Shown piece by piece: positions 1 through 6,712 of a stretch of DNA of 12,737 nucleotides. The position numbers were made by a program, and so were the translations under genes. The stretch's first letter is position 1. Each line of letters opens with the position of its first letter. Below the pieces are notes generated by a model. That model made no database searches and had not been told where the DNA came from. It saw nothing but the letters and a program-made list of their open reading frames with translations. Source of the stretch: Thoreauomyces humboldtii. Taxonomy: Eukaryota > Chytridiomycota > Chytridiomycetes > Spizellomycetales > Powellomycetaceae. The stretch is from positions 1 through 12,737 of the forward strand of contig JADGJA010000673.1 in the NCBI GenBank assembly GCA_027596035.1, in the 5' to 3' direction.

Positions 1-319
1 CTCACTGGACCTTGTTCCCCTTACTGGCTGCCTTGCTGACGGTGGCTAGCCGGCCACGACCTCGTACAGACCGTTGGCCAGCGTTGTCTCGTGGTAAGGG
101 ATCTCGTGCTTTGCGCAGAGGGTCCTGATGCGCGACTGAATCTTTGGCAGGTTGTGCCGTGGGACCACCGGGAACATGTGGTGCTTGATCTGCATGTTTG
201 AGTCCGCCGGTAAACCAATCGTTGAAGGTCGAGGCGTGTACATCGCGTCCGGTTGCGATGGCGAGATGATAGAAGTTGAAGTCAGCGGCCTCGGCAGACG
301 TGTACACTGGCATGCCGTT

Positions 320-416
320 CTAAACAGGATGTGGACAACGAAATTGATGAGCAAAGAAGGAAAGGCCACAAAAGGGACACATCCCGGGACATCCATCTTT
401 CGCACCAAACACCCAC
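320..416 (-). other. Spliceosomal intron 2 of the desaturase remnant (97 nt)
   Basis: The donor is GTGGGT directly after CAC (His) and the acceptor is CTGTTTAG. Removal joins LSVNH to NGMPVY in phase 0 and recreates the family motif NHNGMPV. Without splicing the frame reaches NHVGVWCERW, which does not resemble the family. A donor three bases downstream is possible but would add a valine inside the motif. Confidence 0.8.
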
Positions 417-943
417 GTGATTGACTGAAAGAACGGCACCAAGAAGAACACCACACGACGCCTGTGGGCATATCAGCCAGACGAACGCGTAGCCTGGCAT
501 CAGGAAGTAGAAGGCTGATCCGATGTAGGCGGCCCTATGCGCGGCGAGGGTGGAAAGCTCCACAATCGAATTGGTCGGGAAAACAAATCCATGAACGCTC
601 ACGTCCTTGACGTTCCAGAGGATGGACGAGAGAGCCCAGTTTGCGCGGGCCACACAGAGCAGCGGGAAGTAGAACAAGGGTTGGTACGTTACGAAGAACT
701 TTGCAAGAGCGCCATTGTCGAGATCCGCAAAGCCCTCCAGGGCGTGCTCAGACCAGGCCAGGAAAGGCATGGTGTCGATGTCCGGATCTCCCGAGTGGAC
801 GTTCGGAACCGAGTGGTGGGTGCAGTGCTTGTGCTTCCACCAGGGGACAGAGAAACACCCGTTGCCAAGAAAGTAGCCGACAAAGTGGTTCCAGTAACGG
901 TTCTGGAAGACCTGATGGTGCGCGAAATTATGTGCGAGCCAGC

Positions 944-1010
944 CTGGAAATGATGAGGTAAAGTTCAGACCAGCGGTCGCTAAGGCAACCGCGGGAAAAC
1001 CCTCTCGTAC
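944..1010 (-). other. Spliceosomal intron 1 of the desaturase remnant (67 nt)
   Basis: The donor is GTACGA and the acceptor TTTCCAG. Removal joins LFWQQC (phase 1) to GWLAHNFAHH, rebuilding a stretch strongly conserved in front-end desaturases (WQQ.GWLAH). A CTGAA branch-like motif lies upstream of the acceptor. The intron still looks functional although the gene is otherwise degenerate. Confidence 0.85.
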
Positions 1011-1377
1011 CGCACTGCTGCCAGAAGAGGGCCACGAGGAAAGCCGAAGCGAGGACGCCAACGATGCTGTCGGGGAACCTGGCCATGTTGAAGACGGCCG
1101 TCGCGCAGATCGCCAGCGTCTGCGCGATGCAGCGAGCGCACCATACCTTGCTGGACGCGTACCAGCCCTTGGACTCGATCTCTGCGCGGAGACGGACGAC
1201 GTCGTCTGCGAAGCCTCCGTCGACGCCGGTGGGGTCCTTCCGGATCTGATCGGCGGCCAGGTCATCGACGTAGAAGCTGGCGAGCATCTCGCGCGTCTCC
1301 ACCGGGTGGAAGACGTGAAAGGCATCGGTGGAGTCCTTGCCCAGCTGGGAGAACGCCACGCCTCCTCCATGTGCACT

Positions 1378-2128
1378 AATGGTTTGACAAGGTTACGTGG
1401 ACATCAGGATACACGTACGCGACCTGTGCGTTCTCGAGGCTTTTCATTCGAAAGAAGAGTCTGCGTTCACTGTCGTCCGCCAGTCGCAGAGGCAGGCCGC
1501 TCGGGTAAAGGAGGCGCTTCTCACCCAGAGGAACCAAGAAGGTCTTGGAACAGCGAAAGGTGAGCCCCATCCAATCGCTGGTGGGGGGTCCGCCTCGCCC
1601 CGCCACGATCTTGTGAAGGTACGCGCCGTTGGTGACCGTGGAGAAAAGGATGGCGGAGTTGTGCGTCATACTGAGCTCATCGGTCTCGCCAGTCTGCTTG
1701 TTCTTGACGACAAGCCTTCGCGGATTCATTTCGTTCGCGTCCTCGTAGAATGACACCAGACAGATGTGCGAATCAGACGCCAGATCAAGGGCTTGATCCG
1801 AGTGGAACTTCATTTGGACGTGTCTGTTGCTGTAGACTTCGGCCATGGCGTTGTTAAAGATCAGGCTTTCGGGATAATGCTCAGGAAGGAGCACATCGCG
1901 GTAGCACGATTGAAGTTGCTTTATTAGCACCTCATGGACTTCTCTGAAAGGCTGCGTAGGATTTTTGTACGCGGTAGTCGAACGTACGATCGGAAGAGCG
2001 GCGTCGTCCGAACGCGGACGTGCCAGAATAGCCCCTCGTTTCCCAGGACTGAACTCTTCCCAAGAATTTGCCGCAAGAAGCGTAGGAAACATATTCTCTG
2101 TCGATGGGAGCGTCTGTGTGAAGAACAT
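1378..2128 (-). CDS. 2-oxoglutarate/Fe(II)-dependent dioxygenase-like protein (250 aa)
   Basis: This is an intact single-exon frame from an ATG at 2128 to TAG at 1378-1380. Residues 109-111 are H-S-D (KFHSDQALDLA), the iron-binding HxD of the double-stranded beta-helix fold; H172 in NGAYLHKIV is the likely distal iron ligand, and R192 in MGLTFRCSKT the likely 2-oxoglutarate carboxylate contact. That order and spacing (HxD, about 60 residues, H, about 20, R) is standard for 2OG oxygenases, which couple oxidative decarboxylation of 2OG to hydroxylation or demethylation; the substrate cannot be told. No signal peptide or membrane segment is seen. The neighbouring divergent gene shares the HSD, distal H and RCSKT signature. 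A TATA-like TATAACTA lies about 40 bp upstream. Its stop codon abuts the truncated desaturase, so the extreme C-terminus may have been altered by that rearrangement. Confidence 0.8.
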
Positions 2129-2218
2129 TGTGAAAGGAATACGGGGTATCGCAGACTACGTAATAGTTATAGGTCCACTGCCACGCGATACGAGCGATAT
2201 AGTGGGTTGCCACGGCGC

Positions 2219-2345
2219 AACGGCGAAGGAAGGAGGAAAGCGATGGCGACGACGACGGAAGGAGGACGGCGACGGCGAAGGAAGGACAACGGCGACGGGG
2301 ACAGCGAAGCACGACGGTGAAGGGACGACGGTGACAACGGTGACG
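2219..2345. repeat. Low-complexity GACGGC / GAAGGA tract
   Basis: The plus strand is dominated by short units such as GACGAC, GACGGC, GAAGGA and GACGGT, with few T residues. It is an imperfect trinucleotide/hexanucleotide repeat rather than a clean microsatellite. It lies about 90 bp upstream of the minus-strand oxygenase start. Confidence 0.7.
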
Positions 2346-2493
2346 AAATGGCTAACTCCCTGATATAGTATGAAGCAGTGGGAGTCGGAAGTCCGTGCTA
2401 GCAGACTCAAACTGCTGGGTGTATACAGCAGGGCAGACTCTCAAGCAGCGTGGTCGTGACCGTGTCCTGCAGTGCTTGCCGAGAGGGGGCTCG

Positions 2494-2599
2494 AACGTAC
2501 TGTCCGACGGGGCAGAGGGCGCTCGAGGTCGCGAGAGAGGCGTGAGAAGATCGAGCGAGCGTGCGGATAGCGAGCGGGCCGAGCGGGCGCTCTGTAACG
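2494..2599. repeat. Direct repeat copy A
   Basis: It begins AACGTACTGTCCGACGGG and ends TGTAACG. The first 36 bases match copy B at 34 positions by eye. Relative to copy B it carries about 10 extra bases after GAGAGAGG and a further insertion after GTGCGGATA. Offset to copy B is about 153 bp. It could be part of a decayed dispersed element; no terminal repeats or coding were identified. Confidence 0.75.
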
Positions 2600-2646
2600 T
2601 CGCAGTTAGCAACAGGGAATCCCTCAAAACTTCACGGCAAAGCACA

Positions 2647-2725
2647 AACGTACTGTCCGACGGGACAGAGGTCGCTCGAGGTTGCGGGAGAGGTCGAGCG
2701 AGCGTGCGGATACGGTGCTGTAACG
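2647..2725. repeat. Direct repeat copy B
   Basis: This is the second copy of the repeat at 2494-2599, in the same orientation, with the same start (AACGTACTGTCCGACGGG), the same central GTCGAGCGAGCGTGCGGATA region (minus two internal segments) and the same TGTAACG end. It lies about 130 bp upstream of the plus-strand oxygenase start, within its presumed promoter. Confidence 0.75.
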
Positions 2726-2858
2726 GGAACTCTGTTACGTGATGGAACCGAAGGCAGTGCGAGAAGGGGAACTCTGAAGTGGGGTCCAGAAATCAGGTGC
2801 GCCTCAGGATACGGTAAGGAAAAGAGGCCGATCTCCCTTCTCGCTCACAAAACAAACC

Positions 2859-4130
2859 ATGCCCGACACCTTCAATATCCTGATCTGCTACGACGTGGAC
2901 GTCAGTGGACATCTGCTACAGAAAGAACTATCCTTCCTCAAAGACAACTTTCTTGGCTTGGTCTCGTGCGTGGAGCGAGATGCACATCTCTCTCATGTTC
3001 TCGTCCCGACGTCCCGTGTCTTTCTGTGCGGAAACGTCAAGGGCTTCCTGCAGAAAGACGACCTGTCTCTGAGCACGGTAAAATACATCAAGGAGCTATC
3101 CCGCAACTACGACGATGCCGCGATGGAGGAGGTGCCACTGGGCCAGGTCCCCATCAACATCCACGACGTCGGCGTGTACTTCCGCCGATACCTGGATGCG
3201 CGTGCGCTCGGGGGCCTTGAAGAGGGCTTCTTCGCAAAGGTCCTATCGACTCACCAGTTTCAAAGTCTCAGTGAGGGTAACAAGTCAGGGACGTCCTTCC
3301 GAAAGGGCATCTACCTCAGCAATGTGGAGCAAGCTGGGGATGCGAAGGTCTTTCACCTGCTGCGCTGTTCAACCAATCTCGATGGACCCACGGAAGGATT
3401 CTCTGACGTGGACCGACACATCGTGACGTCGGCCAATGAAGCATGTCGCTCGGCCTTTCCAAACGCGCCTCGTGCGCGGCTCAATCACGTTCTCGCTCAG
3501 GTGTACGAGAATGGTGCAGTAAACCGTGCTAAAGGCGCCGCCCCGCACAAGGACAGGAAAGCTCGCATCGCGGCACACTCGGACAAGACCAAGGACATGC
3601 CCAGCGACGGAGTGATCGCCTTCTGCACCTTCTACGCAAGCGAGCAGCTCGCGACCCGCGGTACACCGGCCGAGAACGATCTGTTCGACCATGTCTACAG
3701 GAGCACCAGCGTCCTCACGCAGCTTCGTTTCCGCTTGAAAGACTGTGTCCTGGACAAGTCGGGGCTCCTCGAGGACTTCACCGTCAAGCTCTACGACAAC
3801 TCCATCTTCGTCATACCTTTGTCTACGAATCGCCTGTACACCCACGAAACAGTCCCTTCCACCCTGCCTTCCGACAGAATCCCGACGCGCATCGGCTACG
3901 TCATTCGCTGTTCAAAGACGCAGGCCATGTATCGTGATGGCGGCACGTACATCCGTGTTGGCACGGACGAGGATGACGCTCGCTACGTGGAGATGCGCAA
4001 GCCCACCGACGTGGACTACGCTGAGTTGAAGGCTCAGTACCTGAAGGAGAACATGACAGACTCCGCAATCGAGTACGGAGATGTCCTCTATAGCATGAAC
4101 TCGGGAGACTATCTTGAGCCCAGTCTTTAG
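2859..4130 (+). CDS. 2-oxoglutarate/Fe(II)-dependent dioxygenase-like protein (423 aa)
   Basis: An intact single-exon frame starts at an ATG in the favourable context ACAAACC-ATG. The C-terminal half carries the oxygenase signature: H240-S-D242 (RIAAHSDKTKDMP), distal H329 (NRLYTHE) and R350 (IGYVIRCSKT). The order and the RCSKT element match the divergent neighbour, so the two are probably ancient paralogues. The first 200 residues have no family I recognise; they begin FNILICYDVDVSGHLL and may be a separate alpha/beta module. The substrate is unknown. No signal peptide or transmembrane helix is evident, so a cytosolic or nuclear location is likely. Codon use looks like its neighbours, with no stop or frameshift. 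An alternative is a catalytically divergent jelly-roll protein, but all four expected residues are present. Confidence 0.8.
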   Translation: MPDTFNILICYDVDVSGHLLQKELSFLKDNFLGLVSCVERDAHLSHVLVPTSRVFLCGNVKGFLQKDDLSLSTVKYIKELSRNYDDAAMEEVPLGQVPINIHDVGVYFRRYLDARALGGLEEGFFAKVLSTHQFQSLSEGNKSGTSFRKGIYLSNVEQAGDAKVFHLLRCSTNLDGPTEGFSDVDRHIVTSANEACRSAFPNAPRARLNHVLAQVYENGAVNRAKGAAPHKDRKARIAAHSDKTKDMPSDGVIAFCTFYASEQLATRGTPAENDLFDHVYRSTSVLTQLRFRLKDCVLDKSGLLEDFTVKLYDNSIFVIPLSTNRLYTHETVPSTLPSDRIPTRIGYVIRCSKTQAMYRDGGTYIRVGTDEDDARYVEMRKPTDVDYAELKAQYLKENMTDSAIEYGDVLYSMNSGDYLEPSL

Positions 4131-4199
4131 TGAGTGTCAACATGCTTCTTCGCGCACGCTCGATGCGGGTCTTCTCTCCCGGGTCCCACCGGTCCCTGA

Positions 4200-4641
4200 T
4201 AGATTTGCCCCGCCCCACGCCCCGCACCGTACCGGGTCCGAGTCGAACGTGCCGTCGACGCCGAGCTCCGCCTCAAAGTCGAGCGAGGGCTGGCTCGTCG
4301 ACTGGGGTTGTGTGCAGGGCCCGAGGTACGTGTTCTCACCGTTGGTCATACGGTTGGTTCGTCGGGAGCTCGAACACGGAGTCCGGGGAGACCCCTCGGC
4401 GACGGCGATGCGTGAGCACGGCGTTAGAGAGCTCGGGCGTGAGGTACTCATCGTCGGCCCGCTGAGGCGTCGAGTAGACGTTGCTCGTGAAGCCCACCGC
4501 CGAATCGCTCCGCCTCGAGAGGTACCGCAACGACGAGGGATGACGGGTAGGGGCTTTGCTATTGTTGCGTGGGGGACAGAGGCCCGAGGGTGTGAAGCCA
4601 AGGGGAAGGGAATCGGCTGATCTGCTTCTGGAACAACGCAA
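4200..4641 (-). pseudogene. Possible broken coding segment, unknown family
   Basis: Two minus-strand frames read like parts of one low-complexity protein. The first has SLRYLSRRSDSAVGF and later ADDEYLTPELSNAV and FELPTNQPYD, then stops at TGA after CAACGG near 4336. The other continues NGENTYLGPCTQPQ and SLDFEAELGVDGTFDSDP. Dropping a single C near 4345 would join them. No clean start or splice pair explains the change, although a GTGAGA donor sits at the break. This could be a decayed 3' end, a short tail exon of an unseen gene, or chance. No domain is recognised. Confidence 0.28.
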
Positions 4642-4783
4642 ACGAGAGATGCAGTACGGTACAGTAGCCGCAAAAACTCTTCACGCTGTCCCGTGCACGA
4701 GAATGGGTGCAAGGTCGGGGTTCAGTGTAACATAGACCGTGGTGGACAAGAAGAAGATGAGATCAGGCATGCAAGTAAATGTG

Positions 4784-4789
4784 CTTATT
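4784..4789 (-). promoter_or_regulatory. Candidate polyadenylation signal (AATAAG) for the SDR gene
   Basis: On the minus strand AATAAG lies about 50 nt beyond the SDR stop codon, a normal distance for a cleavage signal in compact genomes. It is a one-base variant of AATAAA, so support is weak. Confidence 0.25.
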
Positions 4790-4837
4790 GAACGCGAGAG
4801 ATGGGAAGGTGAGTGCAGCTTTCAAGAGATCTGACGT

Positions 4838-5767
4838 TCACCACTGCTTCCAGGCGTCCCGTTCCAACTCCTCGATCAATCCATACTCCTTCGGGGTCCA
4901 CCCGGTCCACTCGGTGGTGAGGGCATGGGTGGTCCGATTGTCCATCGCCATCAACATCCCGATGAATCCGTAACCTGCCGCGCCGGCCTCCTCCGCCGTG
5001 ACGCTCTTGACGGGCACGTTGAGCCTCTTGCCGATGAGCTCTGCGATCTCACGCGTGGGGATGCCCTCCTCCCCGATGGCGTGAAGGTTTGCACCGTTGG
5101 GAACCTTGGACTTTGGGTCGAGGAGCAGGACGTACAGAGCAGCGGCGTCCAGGACGTGACAGGCGGGCCACACGTTGGACCCTGTGCCGATGTAAGCGGC
5201 CTGCTGGTTCTTCCTGGCGACCGCGACCTGGGTGGTGATGAAGGGGTGTCCCGCCGAAGGACCGTGGGTGACGGGAGCGAGACGCACGTTGTAGGTCTTG
5301 ATCCCCTTGCCTGCGTACTCTGTCGTGAGATGTTCCGACAATGCGCGAGGACTGTGCGGCGAGACGGGCTTGACGCTGTCTTCGCCCTCCCCCGCGCTTC
5401 CGAACGTCCCGGACGTGTTGACGAAGATCTTCTTGTCGCCTTTGGCGGTGGTGGACGACTCCACCAAGGCGTCGCAGATGGCCTTGATGGCGGCTCGATC
5501 CTCGTCGCAGGCTTGTTCCATCCCTCCCGTGAACGCAAGCTCGTGGTTGAAGGCCAGATGGATCACGGCGTCGGCTTTGGAGGCTGCCGTGGAGAGGATC
5601 GAGACGTCGGTGTGACTTCCGGTGACGGGAGTGCCTCCGAGCTGGGTGATGATGGCGCCGGACTTTTCGCTGCGGGCTAGCGCGTGGACCGAGTGACCTG
5701 CTGCGACGAGCTGGGGGATGAGGGCGCTGCCGACTAGGCCAGATCCTCCGGTGACGAAGACGTGCAT
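4838..5767 (-). CDS. SDR-superfamily NAD(P)-binding oxidoreductase (extended/atypical, 309 aa)
   Basis: The protein opens with a beta strand and the Rossmann nucleotide-binding motif TGGSGLVGSAL (residues 6-16), followed by HALARSE after beta-2 and ADAVIHLAF, as in extended or atypical short-chain dehydrogenases. Family-type features follow: ALSEHLTTEYAGKGIK, RLAPVTHG, AYIGTGSNVWPACHVLDAAA, HAIGEEGIPTREIAELIGKRL and a final WTGWTP. A classical YxxxK dyad is not seen where expected, which suits the atypical SDR group; the substrate is therefore unknown, probably a small alcohol, aldehyde or sugar-like compound in the cytosol. The gene is intact and intronless and its length fits the family. 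The ATG at 5767 has an ACC-ATG context and lies immediately before the Rossmann strand. Close relatives are common in both bacteria and fungi, so ancient horizontal transfer is possible but unproven here. Confidence 0.92.
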   Translation of the reverse strand: MHVFVTGGSGLVGSALIPQLVAAGHSVHALARSEKSGAIITQLGGTPVTGSHTDVSILSTAASKADAVIHLAFNHELAFTGGMEQACDEDRAAIKAICDALVESSTTAKGDKKIFVNTSGTFGSAGEGEDSVKPVSPHSPRALSEHLTTEYAGKGIKTYNVRLAPVTHGPSAGHPFITTQVAVARKNQQAAYIGTGSNVWPACHVLDAAALYVLLLDPKSKVPNGANLHAIGEEGIPTREIAELIGKRLNVPVKSVTAEEAGAAGYGFIGMLMAMDNRTTHALTTEWTGWTPKEYGLIEELERDAWKQW

Positions 5768-5898
5768 GGTTGTCCGAGGATGAGATGAAGGGTTATGAAT
5801 GAAGGGGAGGGGAGTAGCGAGAACACGACGTGAGGGTGTTGCTGGGCTGATGCTATAGGGGGGAGAGATGGGTGGGAGGAGACTGTGCGCGCGCGCCC

Positions 5899-5906
5899 TT
5901 TAATAA
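5899..5906 (-). promoter_or_regulatory. TATA-like element upstream of the SDR gene
   Basis: TTATTAAA on the minus strand lies about 132 bp upstream of the SDR start and is followed by GC dinucleotide repeats and a C/T-rich leader. It is the most AT-rich octamer of that short upstream region. It is only suggestive. Confidence 0.25.
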
Positions 5907-5915
5907 GTTGTGCTG

Positions 5916-6317
5916 TCATGGGGGAAGAGGCAGCGAAAGGTCGTCATGACTCATCCACAGCCTCTGGACCTCTCTGAACCACAAGAGGAGCCGGAACTCC
6001 GCGCACATAAACTCCGCAGCACCGCGACCTGTGGCAAACCGGTACTCCTGTATGTTGCTCATACTGGCTTGGAAGATCCGTCTCAGACGATCCTGATCCA
6101 CGTCCAACGTGGCATTCCGAATCAGTTCGGAGTTTCGGTATATCGCACAGACAGTGACCGAATCAAGCCCTCGATTTGAAACATACTGGACCCGGAATGA
6201 GTCCTCCAACGAAGCTCCAACAAGTGTGCAGTTCAGAGAGCAAGAAGCCACCAAAGACTCACTCAGGAGAGAAGGAATCCGAAATGGCGTACCGCCGGCT
6301 GAGACCTTGCAAATCAT
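5916..6317 (-). CDS. Hypothetical protein, uncertain (133 aa)
   Basis: This is an ATG-to-TGA frame in a less GC-rich stretch. The middle reads like a folded protein (DSVTVCAIYRNSELIRNAT, LDVDQDRLRRIFQAS, then YRFATGRGAAEFMCAEFRL), with no low-complexity bias. No family is recognised. It ends 148 bp upstream of the SDR start on the same strand. Upstream on the same strand an ATG at 6452 opens MTSILFDLIVGSLPSIEKA, which also looks coding and ends at a stop after 29 codons; a weak donor (GTCAAA at 6371) and several AG acceptors near 6300 might link the two as exons, but I could not find a convincing pair. It could be the 3' part of a spliced gene or a degenerate copy. Confidence 0.35.
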   Translation of the reverse strand: MICKVSAGGTPFRIPSLLSESLVASCSLNCTLVGASLEDSFRVQYVSNRGLDSVTVCAIYRNSELIRNATLDVDQDRLRRIFQASMSNIQEYRFATGRGAAEFMCAEFRLLLWFREVQRLWMSHDDLSLPLPP

Positions 6318-6712
6318 CTTGGTGCAGGTCGGAGATCGTTGGTCCCCGTCCCCGTGTCATGGTCATTTGACAGCCTGGAAACGCTCATTGCTGCTCGCTT
6401 TTTCAATGGAGGGGAGGGAACCGACGATCAGGTCAAAGAGTATAGATGTCATGACTGTGATGTTTTTACTGGCTCACTGCTCGCTGCTGCGATGAGGGTT
6501 TCCCTGCGGTGAGGTTTTCTGAGATTCTTGCACGGAAAAGGCGCAGAATTGACATTGCGTTGGTGGCCTTGCGCGTGACTGTGCCGCCACCACAGCCGGC
6601 CTTCGCTTGGAAATGGACACGATTCTCCCCCCGGTGTCCAGGGGCCGGGGGACTGGGGGACGGTCTCAGCAACGAACAGAACAATCAACACTTGGTGCCA
6701 AGGACATCTGCG

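Larger units (their letters stand above)
46..1374 (-). pseudogene. Front-end (cytochrome b5-type) fatty acid desaturase, 5'-truncated and frameshifted
   Basis: Front-end desaturases are membrane di-iron enzymes with an N-terminal cytochrome b5 domain; they insert double bases-to-carboxyl side double bonds in long-chain fatty acids. Read 5' to 3' on the minus strand, the remnant holds the end of a b5 domain (HGGGVAFSQLGKDSTDAF, then VFHP), a first histidine box (GWLAHNFAHHQVF), a second (WKHKHCTHHSVPN followed by DPDIDTMP), hydrophobic membrane segments, and SVNHNGMPVY, TGRDV and a third box (MQIKHHMFP), with a stop at 46-48. Two GT-AG introns (944-1010, 320-416) restore family-conserved joins. 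Two defects remain. About 60-80 N-terminal residues, including the start, are absent because homology begins exactly at the stop codon of the upstream oxygenase gene. One extra A (TTT at 196-198, plus strand) breaks the frame between FTGGL and MQIKHH. HPGG to HGGG, HD to HN and QIEHH to QIKHH changes also suggest relaxed constraint. An assembly error could explain the frameshift but not the missing N-terminus. Regiospecificity (delta-5, -6 or -8) cannot be assigned. Confidence 0.85.
2129..2858. other. Intergenic region between the divergent oxygenase genes
   Basis: This 730-bp stretch separates two head-to-head genes and should hold both promoters. It contains a TATA-like TATAACTA on the minus strand at about 2165-2175, a purine-rich GACGGC/GAAGGA tract and two diverged direct repeats. 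Open frames here (for example plus 2395-2742) are biased, arginine/serine-rich translations of the repeats, and I do not support them as genes. Confidence 0.7.
4131..4837. other. Intergenic region between convergent genes
   Basis: This 707-bp stretch lies between the 3' ends of the second oxygenase and the SDR gene. Its left two thirds are GC-rich with open frames on several strands, of which only a minus-strand segment (separate entry) has a coding look. The rightmost 120 bp are presumably the SDR 3' untranslated region. Confidence 0.5.

Noticed and set aside
1360..1400. Oxygenase TAG used as a 3' splice acceptor for a desaturase with distant upstream exons
   Set aside because: The tract before it is not pyrimidine-rich and no cytochrome b5 coding was found further upstream on the minus strand within the window.
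2561..3220. Plus-strand open frame of 219 codons overlapping the start of the 423-aa oxygenase
   Set aside because: It runs through the direct repeats and then out of frame through a conserved gene; the composition is arginine-rich with no motif.
4925..5680. Plus-strand open frame of 251 codons
   Set aside because: It lies opposite the well-supported SDR gene and is a GC-driven antisense shadow.
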